From Lyophyllum atratum (taxonomy: Eukaryota; Basidiomycota; Agaricomycetes; Agaricales; Lyophyllaceae): a stretch of 64,000 nucleotides of DNA. Under the pieces are notes generated by a model. That model made no database searches and had not been told where the DNA came from. It saw only the letters and a program-made list of their open reading frames with translations. Each line of letters starts with the position of its first letter. Position 1 is the first letter of the stretch. Below, piece after piece: positions 45,345 through 56,113 of the stretch. The stretch is from positions 1,302,001 through 1,366,000 of the forward strand of contig JACGCN010000012.1 of NCBI GenBank assembly GCA_014905825.1, given 5' to 3'. The position numbers and the translations under genes were made by a program.

Positions 45345-46998
45345 ATGAATCCCGACATCTTGGCCCTCGTTGCAAGACTCCTCGTAGTGGTGGGCAATGT
45401 CGAGTTATACAAGAAGCTGCTCGCGTTTCGGGGTTCAGAAGCTCAGCAACTCCTTGATTCGTTTCAATGGGTGCGCCGTTGTACAAAATTCACGTGCTAT
45501 TATGTGGCTAACCTTCAGGACAGTTACTAGATACACCCGAATTGGACTCAGTGTCGCGGCGCAACCTCATTGTAGCAACGCAGAGGCTATCGACGAAGTC
45601 TGGTCTTTATCCTGCTTGTTACCAGCTGAAGGATGTTGTACAAGAGAGCCAAGATCCTATCAGCGCTGGAGGCTTTGCCGATATTTATAAGGCCGACTTC
45701 GAGGGACAGAAAGTGTGCATGAAGTTGCTTAGGATTTATCAAAACAGAGCACTGGAGCATTTCTTGAAGGTTAGTTCGCTCTCGTAGGTTGGACGTATGG
45801 ATCTAATGTCTTGGTTTCCGTTAGCAATTCGCGAAGGAAGTGATTTTATGGGGGCAACTGTCACATCCTAATGTCCTTCCGATATATGGCTTGTTTCGGT
45901 TTCGGGGTAGCGTCTGCTTCGTCTCACCGTGGATGAAAGAAGGTGATATCAATGAATATCTGAAACGCGCGCCCCAAGCGGATCGTCCCCGGCTGGTGAG
46001 TAAATTCGTCATCCATGGTTTCCCGCCATACTATATACCCTTAGGGTAGGCCATGGATGTAGCTGAAGGATTATCGTACTTGCACGAGAACGGGATAATT
46101 CATGGTGATTTGAAGGGTGTGAGTTTTCCATCCCTTATTCATATGCCGTATACCGAGGCCGACCACATGAGCAGCCGAATGTTCTCATTAGCGACATAGG
46201 AAGAGCATACCTCGCTGATTTTGGTGTCTCCTCGATCTCGGACTCTGCCATACCCGCATGGACCTCTCATTCTTCAGTGGCATCTAAAGGGGGGTCGGCA
46301 CGGTGGCAGGCACCGGAACTGTTTGATATGGAAGACGACGAGGCGATGAGCAACACCAAGGCTAGTGACGTGTACGCGTGGTCGTGTGTTTGTTATGAGG
46401 CAGGTCACGATTTCACTTCTTCCGACCTCTCGTCTTACATTACGCCAAGGTTTTTACAGGAGAAATTCCCTTTTCCAAAGTCCCGCGGGATACCACCGTA
46501 ATGCTTCAAGTGAAACTTGGTGCTCGACCTAAGCGACCTTCTGACTCGAGCCCGTCATGGAACCAGTGGGGGCTGACACCGGTCATGTGGACACTCATGC
46601 AAGAATGCTGGGCTGAACATCCTCTCGAGCGGCCGACAATGAGACAGGTAATTGAGCGACTGTCTTTGGAATGGCCTCACTATGAACTATTGAGCGCTAC
46701 CGGAACCACTCTCTCTCCTTCTACTTTCCGGAAGAGAATGAGACAGCCAATGAATATTCTGGTGGTGAACACAATTTTCGAAGGATTGCTTAAATCACAA
46801 GATTACGATGTTACGCTGAGAGCAGAGGAGAAACTGGAAGAGGATGCCCGTACTGACGTTGACACGGTATGTAGTATTCTCCCGAGCTTGGACGCTTCGA
46901 CTCATTATCTTTCCAACGGCAGGGCATCGATCTCTCGAGTGACGCGGTGTGTGGCATTGTTTTTTTTTTTTGCTCAGACGCTCGACTTATGGTCGTGA
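45345..46998 (+). CDS. Protein kinase, TKL-like
   Basis: Ser/Thr or dual-specificity kinase of a type expanded in Agaricomycetes. The N-terminus reads MNPDILALVARLLVVVGNVE. Kinase motifs in order are the Gly-rich loop (SAGGFADIYKADFEGQ), Lys in VCMKLLRI, the hinge region VSPWMKEGDINEYL, HENGIIHGDLKGPNVL (HGD for HRD), LADFGVSS, a GSARWQAPELF activation end, SDVYAWSCVCYE, and ECWAEHPLERPTMRQVIERL. All catalytic residues are present. The intron at 46400-46449 is best read as GC-AG, giving CYEVFTGEIPFS; a GT-AG alternative loses two residues. Unspliced, the frame stops at 46998. With two more GT-AG introns it reads straight into the GATA gene downstream. Whether kinase and GATA are one protein is unresolved. 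Confidence 0.82.
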
Positions 46999-47014
46999 GA
47001 AGCTCGAAGAGGAG

Positions 47015-49491
47015 ATGGAACCTGAAGAAGACAATACCACCACCAACCCGGCTGTTCTGGAAGGAGTGCAAGACGAGCACAGCTGCCAAGCTAGCCAGAA
47101 TGCTCTCCCCGGGACCATGGGGCGTGTGCAATTCACTCTTAGCGTCGACCAGCCAAACGCTGCCTTCAACCAGGTCGTAAAGAAGCCGAGCCTCGAGCCC
47201 TCCGTTGAACCTCATCGACGTTCCTGGTACGCTGCGCGTGCTAGTCGCGACGATGAACACATGGTTTTAGCCGACGACGAAGGCAAGAACAAAGAACTCC
47301 CGCGACGCGGGCGGACAAGCGGTTCTTCCACCACCCGTGACAAGCTCCTCAAGGACGCCGAATCGAATTCGAAGGACTATGACTCCTGGAATTTCCAACA
47401 CCACGACGCTCTGTCTGACAACCTCGGAGAACTCGAACCCCAGCAGCAACAGGACGTCGACATGCATTCCATTCCTACCACCGCCTCGTCCACTTCTGCT
47501 CCCACCCGCACAAATACTTCTCTGATCGCTCAGGAATTCGGATACGATAGTAGCGCCGACACCGACGATGAGGATTCTGACGTCGACATGCCCGCCGTCA
47601 CCCCTCAGCTCGACGAAGTTTCGAGGGAACCTCTTTCTCCCCTATCAAAGGCGGTCAAGCGGGTCCTTCCCGAGGCCGTCGCGCCTTCAAACTCCAACCC
47701 GCTTCATGATACGCGCGCCAACATCCGCTTTGGACACCCGGCTTTGGCCGTGGGGACTCAGAGCACATCTGGGTCGCTATCGTCAGGTCCGGATGCCGTC
47801 GCCGGCGCCCTTAACCCGGCTGTGATGCGCAGCACCGGTGCCCAGCACAGCAGGAACTCTGCCCTAGCGGGGATCAAACCCGAGTGCACCAACTGCGGTG
47901 CGACCCACACACCGCTCTGGCGTCGCGGGCTCAACGATGAGCTCAACTGTAACCGCTGCGGACTCTACTATAAAGTCGTGAGTATTGCTCCATGATTCGC
48001 TTTGAAATCAGAGATGATTGTTGTTCAACATCTTGGCCCGCGTCGTCCCTAGCATAAACGCCCTCGCCCTAAATCTATGCGCAGCACTCCAAGTCGTGTT
48101 GAAGGACGCACCCAGGTCCGCCGACGACGGGAAGCTAGCAATGACACAGGTTTGTTTTTCCGGGCCCATCCCCTAAACTAACCCGTTGATACTTTATCGT
48201 ATTTACCGGATAGCGCAATGTCGCAATTGCCAAACTACCGTGACTCCACTCTGGAGGAAGGACGAAGAAGGGAATACGGTTTGCAATGCGTGCGTTGTTT
48301 ACGCATTACTTTAATCTTGTTCTTCGTCCTTGTTAACATGGCGATGGCAGGTGCGGGCTCTATTACAAGCTTCATGGCTCTGTGAGGCCGATTTCGATGA
48401 AGTCGGACGTTATCCGCAGGCGATCGAGGCACCCCACTGCCAGCCCTGGCACAAGCAGGCGTGCCTCTGCCAGCCCCGCCTCTGCAAGTTCCGGCGCCAG
48501 GAGTCGGCGTGCCTCTTTCTCAGCCGAGGCCTTCCCCACTGTCGCTCCCGACTTCACAACACAGATGAGGCACGACTACCCCGAGCTATTTGACTCCTGG
48601 AGCCCGCACGCGAGCAAGCGCCGCCGGATGAGCACTGACTCTGAGTCCGGACCGCCTTCCTCCGCGATGTCGTACTCGCCCTACAACGAAGGCTACTCAA
48701 TCTCCCCGTTCCCTGCTGCATCGCGTTCCCGACGTACCTCCATGGAATCTCCCTCTCCCTTCTATATCAGCCCCTCGTCTCTCAACTCCGATCCGACGCT
48801 CGGGGCGTCAGGGAATACGTTCTGGCACCCGCCGACGATGCCCCAGGGCGATAACTCCCTACATGCCATTCACCCGCCCATGCTGCTCCCGACAGCAGAT
48901 GACTCGCCCATGAGCTATGCATATCAGCCCACGCAGCATGAGGAGGAGTCGTTCTCGTCGTTCTTGCACCCGCCAATGGCGATTCCGGATGGCAACACGT
49001 TCTGGCACCCGCCGATGATGCCCCTGGGCGATAATTCCCCACATGCCATTCACCCGGCTATGTTGCCGCCGACAACAGATGATTCGCCGATGGACTACCT
49101 GCACCAGCCGATGCACCAATCGATCGAGGAGCTGTTCTCGTCGTTCTTGCACCCGCCAATGGCGATTCCAGATGGCAACACGTTCTGGCACCCGCCGATG
49201 ATGCCTCTGGGCGATAACTCCCCACATGCTCTTCACCCGCCTATGCTGCTCCCGACAATAGATGACTCGCCCATGAGCTATGCATATCAGCCCACGCAGC
49301 ATGAGGAGGAGTTGTTCTCGGCGTTTTTGCACCCGCCAATGGCGATTCCGGATGGCAACACGTTCTGGCACCCGCCAATGGTGCCTCTGGGCGATAACTC
49401 CCCACATGCCATTCACCCGCCTATGTTGCCGCCGACAACAGATGATTCGCCGATGGACTACCTGCACCAGCCGATGCAGCACGACGAATAG
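47015..49491 (+). CDS. GATA-type transcription factor, copy A (possibly the 3' part of a kinase fusion)
   Basis: Two-finger GATA factor paralogous to the gene at 61.2-64 kb. Finger 1 is [20 protein letters not shown]...CNRCG (the partner has CNAC); finger 2 is [14 protein letters not shown]...[12 protein letters not shown], split by an intron at the CNA|CG boundary. Earlier come [20 protein letters not shown], an acidic region and [21 protein letters not shown] serine-rich stretch and four ~60-residue repeats end the protein. The DUF1752-type half seen in copy B (LSWRLWHLQN) is absent. No good ATG precedes 47015; the matching frame upstream ([13 protein letters not shown]) starts at a splice acceptor. 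So either the protein is N-terminally short or it is fused to the kinase. DNA target would be GATA sites. Confidence 0.8.
48814..49491 (+). repeat. Four coding repeats of 180-183 bp in GATA copy A
   Basis: Units start at 48814, 48994, 49177 and 49357, each opening NTFWHPP. They alternate: units 1 and 3 carry [17 protein letters not shown], units 2 and 4 carry [12 protein letters not shown]. This indicates a dimer of about 363 bp duplicated as a block. Copy B shows one such unit before the window ends. Confidence 0.9.
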
Positions 49492-50121
49492 CGGCGGAGA
49501 GCGATAGAACGCTACTGCTATCGTTGTTTAATCTTAGAGGGCTGGGTACACGACGACCTTCGCTCTCTGATAGTAAAAACAGAGGTGAACCCGAACCTTC
49601 AATTCTTCCGAATCCTCGCCACGCGTGGTATCATGGCATGGCGTGTCCTGGAAATATGAACAAGAGAAGCCTTATCTGGTGCACCTTCGCCATGCTTTTT
49701 TACTCATATCTATTGTAAGTTAGAATTCACGAACCAGATGTCGAGGTTGAATTCGAGAAATGGTCGAATAACCTCTCTAGGACATCTTCCGAGTTGCAGA
49801 AGCTTGCCCGAATAGAATCAAGGTATCGCCCTCCGGGACGCGCAATGTCCAGATCGCTTTGTACAAATGTATCACTAACGCACAACATGGCTACTAAAGC
49901 AATGAATGAAGCAACTAAATTGATACTGAAGTGATACGCCCCTGGCAAGCAGGCTACAAAGAGTTATGTAAACGTGAAACTATGCTTTATACAGAAAATA
50001 GTTCTTGGGTATGCATGAAACGGAAGAACAGAATGGACGGGACGACGACGGAAGCAGGGCAAGGTTAGTACGGCAAGAGCAGCGAAGGCAGGCGCCCATC
50101 AGACCAAGGACCCGATCGGAA
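49492..50121. other. Intergenic
   Basis: Convergent gap between GATA copy A and the acyl-CoA synthetase. AT-richer; no gene seen. Confidence 0.4.
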
Positions 50122-52426
50122 TCACTGGTTCTTGTAGATTTCCTACAGTATCAAGAGACATCAGCCACCTCCCCCAAACTCCCAACACACGAAAAAACAC
50201 ACACCTTAATCTCCGGCTCAAACTTCTTCGCAATCCTCGCCCTCTGGATCTTCTGCGCCGCCGTCACAAGCCCACTCTCCGGCGTCCACTCCTCCGGCGT
50301 CAGCACCACCGCCTGCAGCAGCTCCTGCGGCTTAAACCCGCTCTTCTTCCCCACCGCATTGCACTCTTTCAGAATGAGATCCTGCACGCGCTTGTCGTTG
50401 CACAGGTCCGCGAGGTTCGCGGAGGGGTCGACGCCCTTGATGTTGGCGGACTGGAGCGCGTGACGGAGGTGCGCCTCGTGCGGGATGACGATGGCGAGGG
50501 GCTGCTTGGCGTCCTGCGAGGCGTGCACGCAGATGTTGCCGACGAGGTTACACGACTTGTACGTTGACTCGAGACGCTCGAGGGCGATGTACTACATACC
50601 GTATCAAGTCAATATGAAGATCAGAGTGGCATGACGAATGGACGTACCTCGCCGCTCTGGAGCTTGATAAGGTTCTTTATCCTGTCGATGAGAGATAGAG
50701 TCCCATCCGAGTTCCACTGCCCGACATCTCCGGTCCTCAACCACCCGTCCTTGGTGAAGATGGTCTCGTCCTCATTGAGGTCAGGACGCTTGTAGTAGCC
50801 CTTCGTAACCGACGGCCCGCGGATGCACACTTCGCCCTGCTGCGGGTCGTTGCTGGACGTGTACCCGGCGTCGGGGACGTCGCGGAGCTTGACCTCGATG
50901 GAGGGCACGGGCACACCGACCGAGTCGAAGCGCATCAACTCGGGGGGCAGGATCGCGCACATCCCGCAGGATTCGGTCATGCCGTACCCTAAAAAGCATA
51001 CATGAGCGGGTAGGCTGGAACGCTGGAACTTGGATCGTACCTTGGAGAACGGTCACGAGCGCGACAGTCAGGAACTCCTGGGTCTCGCGGCTGACAGCGG
51101 CACCTCCGCTGAGTGCGATGCGAAGACGTCCGCCGGTGGCAGCTCTAACGCCGCTAAGGACGACGCTGTCCGCGAGCTGCGCGAAGACGGGGACATTGGC
51201 CTTCTTCGCTGCGATCGCGCCGTGGAACACGCTCTTCTTGACCGCGCCCCCGCCGTTGACCTTCGAGATGATGCCCTTGCGGATGGTCTCCCACACCGCC
51301 GGGACCCCGACCATGATGGACGGGCGGAATGCGGAGATATCGCCCTTGCAGTTGCGGACCGAGGCGTCGGTGAGCGTCTTCACGCGGCCGTATCCGGAGG
51401 GCATCCCGACGAAGAGGATGCACATCTCGACGATGTACTCGAGCACGTGCGCGAGGGGGAGGTAGGCGAGGTAGCTGTCGTCGTACGTCAGGTGGTGGCC
51501 GAGGAGTGTGTAGACGGCACCGACGGAGGAGACGAGGTTGCCGTGGGTGATCGAGACGCCTTTGGGGTTGCCGGTGCTGCCGCTGGTGTACATGATGCAC
51601 GCCATCGTGTCGGGCTTTGGGCGCCGGGATTCGAGGGGCTCCACTGGCTTGGATCTGCCGAGGTCGCGAACCTGCTCAATGGTGTAGGCCTTGACGTCAC
51701 GTATGGAGTTGATCTGCTCGAGGACGGCGGGCTTCGCCTCCCCGTCATAGATCACGTATTTGACGGAGGGGGTCTTGGACAGGACTTTTGCCAGGGTGGG
51801 GAGTAGTTCGGCATTGGTGAAGATGCCGACACACTCTGGTTCGTTGAGGGAGTGTGCGAGGCCATCTTCGCCGAGGGTATCGTAGGCAGTAGCAATCGTC
51901 GTAGAGATCGATGCGCATGCATGAGACACGAGCTGCCAGTTGGGACTGTAATCCAGGCGCATTAGCACCACCCGAACACGAGGCGTCGAGAAGAGGCGCA
52001 CCTTGTCTGAGCATACACGTTGACAACATCGTCGGCACTGATACCGAGCTCCACCATGCCGCGAGCAAGTTCGGAGACAGCGTCCTTGACCTCGAGGAAG
52101 TTGAGGTACTTGTAGTCGCTCAGCTGGAAGTACTTCCACTTCTTCTTCTCAGTCACCTCCTTGCCCTCAACCACCTTGGTTACATCCTTCTCCTCCTCGA
52201 CGACGTTGAGGACGTCGCGCCAGCCCAGAGCATTTCTTGTACCATGTGTTCGCGCAGCATATGCAATGATGTCGTACACGGTGTCGATCCCCTCGAACGG
52301 CTGTGTGACGAGCCTTTCCGGTGAAAGGGCACACCTCCGGATAGCGCCTTCGCCCTCCCCAGCAGGAGCGACTTCGACTGAACCTTTGCCGTAGTAACCT
52401 GGCTTATTAGTGCGTATGCGAGACAT
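50122..52426 (-). CDS. Long-chain acyl-CoA synthetase
   Basis: ATP-dependent fatty-acid:CoA ligase that activates fatty acids for lipid synthesis or beta-oxidation. Start MSRIRTNKPGYYGKGSVEVA (ATG 52426-52424). Motifs are SPNWQLVSHACASISTTIAT, the AMP-binding signature ACIMYTSGSTGNPKGVSITH, YLPLAHVLEYIVEMCILFVG, VGVPAVWETIRKGI, GYGMTESCGMCAILPPE and DGWLRTGDVGQWNSDGTLSL with IDRIKNLIKLQSGEYIALER. The last exon is short and reads EIYKNQ before the stop at 50124-50122. The introns are GT-AG. No PTS1 tripeptide at the C-terminus, so an ER or lipid-droplet site is more likely than the peroxisomal matrix (inference). It fits with the acyl-CoA oxidase at the left edge. Confidence 0.9.
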
Positions 52427-53577
52427 GGTGATGATGGTTGAAAGATAAGAGAGGTTGTGGAGGATTCCGCTTGACTATATCACTTTACGTTCCCCACTTT
52501 GCGCTGATTTGTTCAACTGTGTACCTGACTAGGCCTGACTTGGCTATCACAAAATGCATTCACAACATTGTCCCTCCCTCGGCTCAATTCATATCAACTC
52601 TTTTCCTCCTTCACAATGGCTGTATGTATTCATGAGGTGCGTAGCGGTGGGCTCCGACTCGGCGTCAAGGAGCATGCGCAGCCAGAACCATGACGCGTAA
52701 TGCTCACGTTATTTTGTGATGGTGGATCCGAAACATTGCCAACTTCAAGGGACACACAGCCATGAAACCCAAAGAGGCCTTTTGCGATCTCGACATAGCC
52801 TTGGACACCATCGTAGCACGACGTGAATCACTGGCAACTCCAGCGGCGAATTCAAATGGATGGCCAGCTGATACGCGGTGAGTGGCGTCCACTCATGTAC
52901 TTCAGCACACTAACAACGTTAATAGAGATCAACGGCGGAGACCTCACCCCAAAACCCTTTCGAATTTCCATATGGATCGACTGATCGTCACTACTGCGGC
53001 AGTAGGGACGATGGTTCAGACAACAGGCAATGATCGTCGATCGGACATGCTATCTACAGTGCCTTCAGAAAATTCTGCTGGCGGTCATAACGCGCATACC
53101 TAGATTCACGCCTCACCTGCACAAGGACCCAACGACTCGTTCCTCCCCTAGTTCCTCATGTCTGTATGTCACGTCGCCCTGACAAACGAATAGCTGTTAA
53201 GAGGCACCGAGCCTGTCAATCCAAGATTGACCTGAATCGAGAGGCACAACATCTCTTCGAAAGTGATCGCGACGTAACACGCCTCGAGGGGCCTCCGTTC
53301 AAGTGGACTTTGAGAATGTAGCAGAAACGTGTCGCCTGTAGAAACCAGCGTAGACGCACGAATCACGAAGGAAAACATTTCCTCTGGAAGAATGGAAGGG
53401 TGAGCATCCGCTGATATGGAAAATATCCGGGAGATGAGTTACTCGAGTACCCTCTCCACGAATTACCAACGCCCACACTACAGACTTCAAAAATGTAGAT
53501 TGGTCAAGTCCGTGGATTTCTCACTTCATGACATACGCGGGACTATGGAATTGACAACTATGACATCACAACGAGTA
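52427..53577. other. Intergenic, about 1.15 kb
   Basis: Upstream of the synthetase. Short frames without domains on both strands. No gene or repeat supported. Confidence 0.4.
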
Positions 53578-54977
53578 TTATTCTGACAGCACTCTGGAAC
53601 GATAGCTTTGGAATAGCCGTATAATCACGAAATAAAGAAAAATCGAAGCGGGGACAGGATGGTCGTCAATCATTCGACGAGAGATGGACAGCGCGCCATC
53701 AATAGCAGATGTCTGGGACCTAGAAGGGTATGAATAATGAACCGCTGGTATAGAGAGAGCAGTAATCAGGTGCAACGCCAAGGCGTTGACATTGGTCGGG
53801 TACGACGGGATATGATAGATGTTGGAGTACTTCCAACGATCACGAGAGATGAAGGTTTGCTGTCCAATGTCCACGAAGTTCCCGCCATGAATATCAAAGT
53901 CGCTTGCACCGGCAAACGAATTCGCAGTGCCAGGTGCCCCCTGCACCTGAATGTGCCTATTGCGTCGCGAGACGAAAGGCGGAGAGGCTCCTCCAGGGGT
54001 GGCAGGTCGCGCAGGAGCCGCGGGGGACTCATGAGCCGTCTCAGAAAATCCTGCGTCGTGCTGGCTCTGCCCCGTGTACTGCGGTTGTGTAGTACTTCGG
54101 GTTTGCGGGAATGCTTCGACGGGGGGATTGAAGGGACCACCGTAATCAGAGATGTGAGCCCCGGTACCGCCCACTTGTTGATATAAACCAGGAGGTAGCC
54201 TGATTGGCAAGTACGGTATCTCACCCGACATCAAACCTTGGATGAAGTACATCCCAATGGCGAAGTCAGCAGAATCGAGGGCACCTCGATCTTGAGTGTC
54301 AGCTAGACTCCTTTAATGTGTTAGATTAAAGCTTGTAGAGTTGTAGATAGAGGTGCGGACCAGATTCCCATGAGCGTGTCAAGGCTCAGTCGAGACTTCA
54401 GAAAAATGTCACGAGCTTTATCGCCTGTGGGAGTAGCGTACTTAGAGCCCAAGGGAAGGATAAGATATAGGAGGACCAACCGCTTATGGTATCCTCTGCG
54501 CCAGATCTGGCTTTGTTGAACAGGTTCCGAAATTTGGCTTTGTCTAGCGGGGTGAAAGCAGGAAGGGCTGGGGAAGGAAACTCTGCTATGGGGGTTCCAG
54601 AATTCCAATAATTGTGATATCCTTCGATGTTTGGCAATGGTCCACCTGTGCGATGGGTGAATCGGAACCTTCACTGTCGTGAATTAAGATGCGCGCTCAC
54701 GTTAATACACCAGCACCTGGGTTATCGTTTCGCCTTTCTGGGCCCATCCGACAAGGCGCAGAGCGATAGCAACACCCATCCAGGACAGCCAACCAGCATC
54801 GCCCTCGTCAACGATGCTCCAAATCTCCTCGAGAACAGTAGACTGTAGTTTAGCCCCACCAAATACCTTGACCGCGGCATCTCCAGTCAGAATGCCGAGC
54901 TTCTGAGGGTCATTTTGGTTGAGTATATAAGTTGTGAGGTAAATTTCTGCAGGTGTGGGAGTGAATATCTTGGACAT
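53578..54977 (-). CDS. Two EH domains with a C-terminal Asn/Gly/Ile motif
   Basis: EH (Eps15 homology) domains bind NPF peptides in endocytosis. The first is MSKIFTPTPAEIYLTTYILN ... LEEIWSIVDEGDAGWLSWMG, ALRLVGWAQKGE. The second is FTPLDKAKFRNLFNKARSGA ... IWSLADTQDRGALDSADFAI, then GMYFIQGLMSGEIPYLPIRL. After this the protein departs from Ede1/Eps15-type architecture: a Gln/Pro/Ser linker, then GASDFDIHGGNFVDIGQQTF, which resembles the motif starts at 26.6 and 41.7 kb. The C-terminus is short and partly hydrophobic and may contain an unrecognised intron. No coiled coil or UBA is visible, so it is shorter than Ede1. Start is the first in-frame ATG at 54977. An Eps15-like duplicate with a new C-terminal module seems likely. 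Confidence 0.7.
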
Positions 54978-55337
54978 TGGTCCGATGAGGTCCCGACGTG
55001 GGCTCTGGCAGAAAGCTTGAGCTGCATCCACAGACTAATACCACGAGGCGGTTATGTGTTGGCTATGTCACTGTGCGTCGGGCGTGGCTAACGCGTGACG
55101 ATCAGAAAGCATCAGCCTCGTGTCGGGGTCATTAGCAACTTCTCATATCTTTCATCTCTCTCGCCCAGGCTCATTACAGGACACCCCAGCTAGTGGCTAG
55201 ACTAGATCTCTAGATTACCTGACCAGTACGGTGACATGTCAATACCTAACTGAGGCATTTCCTGTATAGATAAACTCATCAAAATTCTTCGATTCTCTGG
55301 GAGATCTCAATTTCAGCAACGGTACCCACCTAGTTTA
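54978..55337. other. Intergenic
   Basis: About 360 nt upstream of the EH gene; no other feature seen. Confidence 0.4.
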
Positions 55338-56113
55338 TCAGTCCTTCTTTCCATACACATACACTCTCCCCTTCAATGGCGCAAACTGCTTATCAACACC
55401 ACCACGCGGGGGGCCAGTTGGTGTCCCGAAAACTAGTTGCGCACGAAAGGACCAGGTAGCAGGCACATTCCAAGTCTCAGCGACGTCCTTGCTGATGCCA
55501 GGTTGGAAGTGCTGAAGGTTGCACCCGAGGCCTTCAGTCGCGAGCGCGGTCCATGCGATGAATTGAGCCATGCCGTTGGCGTGTTCGTACCCTAAGTGCA
55601 AAGAGATGATTAGCGCGTTCACCAACTTGAGTGATGGAAAGCTGTAAAATACAATCTGGGTATCTCGTCAGGAGCCCTTGGGTGGGGGCTGGGAGCTTAT
55701 CAACGGCAGAAGTGTCTTCAAAGAAGAGAACCTGTTGCAGGGAAGTTACATCAGTCTCGTTCGATCCAAACACAGCACAATCCAGGGAATCGGACCGAGG
55801 AAGACGCGACGCGACTCACCGTTCCATAAGCCGCCTTGTGTCCCTTGATCTTGGGTTCTAAGACCTCGAATATTGGAGGCGGCGCATCCTTTATGCGCTG
55901 CATACCGAAGTCCCAGAGCTTGTCGTGCTCGGCGCCGAAAAGCATGATAGCGCGGCATGACTGAACGCTGAATGGCGAGGGAGCGTGCTTGATAGCATGG
56001 TTCACGATCGCGACGATGCGGTCATCGGGGATGGGGGATTCCTTCGCAAGCGAGAGGATGGAACGGCGAACCTTGACGGCTTCGAGGAAAGGGACTTCGT
56101 CTGCTGATGGCAT
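55338..56113 (-). CDS. Nitroreductase-like oxidoreductase (FRM2/HBN1 type)
   Basis: FMN-dependent NAD(P)H oxidoreductase related to yeast Frm2 and Hbn1, linked to fatty-acid signalling and oxidative stress. Start MPSADEVPFLEAVKVRRSIL (ATG 56113-56111), with the family opening (VRRSILSLAKESPIPDDRIV), then HAPSPFSVQSCRAIMLFGAE, VLFFEDTSAVDKLPA, NGMAQFIAWTALATEGLGCN and ETWNVPATWSFRAQLVFGTP. The protein ends RVYVYGKKD. Introns are short (around 55750-55825 and 55595-55650). Size of about 210 residues fits the family. No PTS1 at the end. Confidence 0.83.

Noticed and set aside
48859..49482. Minus-strand frame across the GATA repeats
   Set aside because: Shadow of the coding repeats on the plus strand.
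51030..51806. Plus-strand 258-codon frame
   Set aside because: Antisense to the acyl-CoA synthetase, which has clear motifs on the minus strand.
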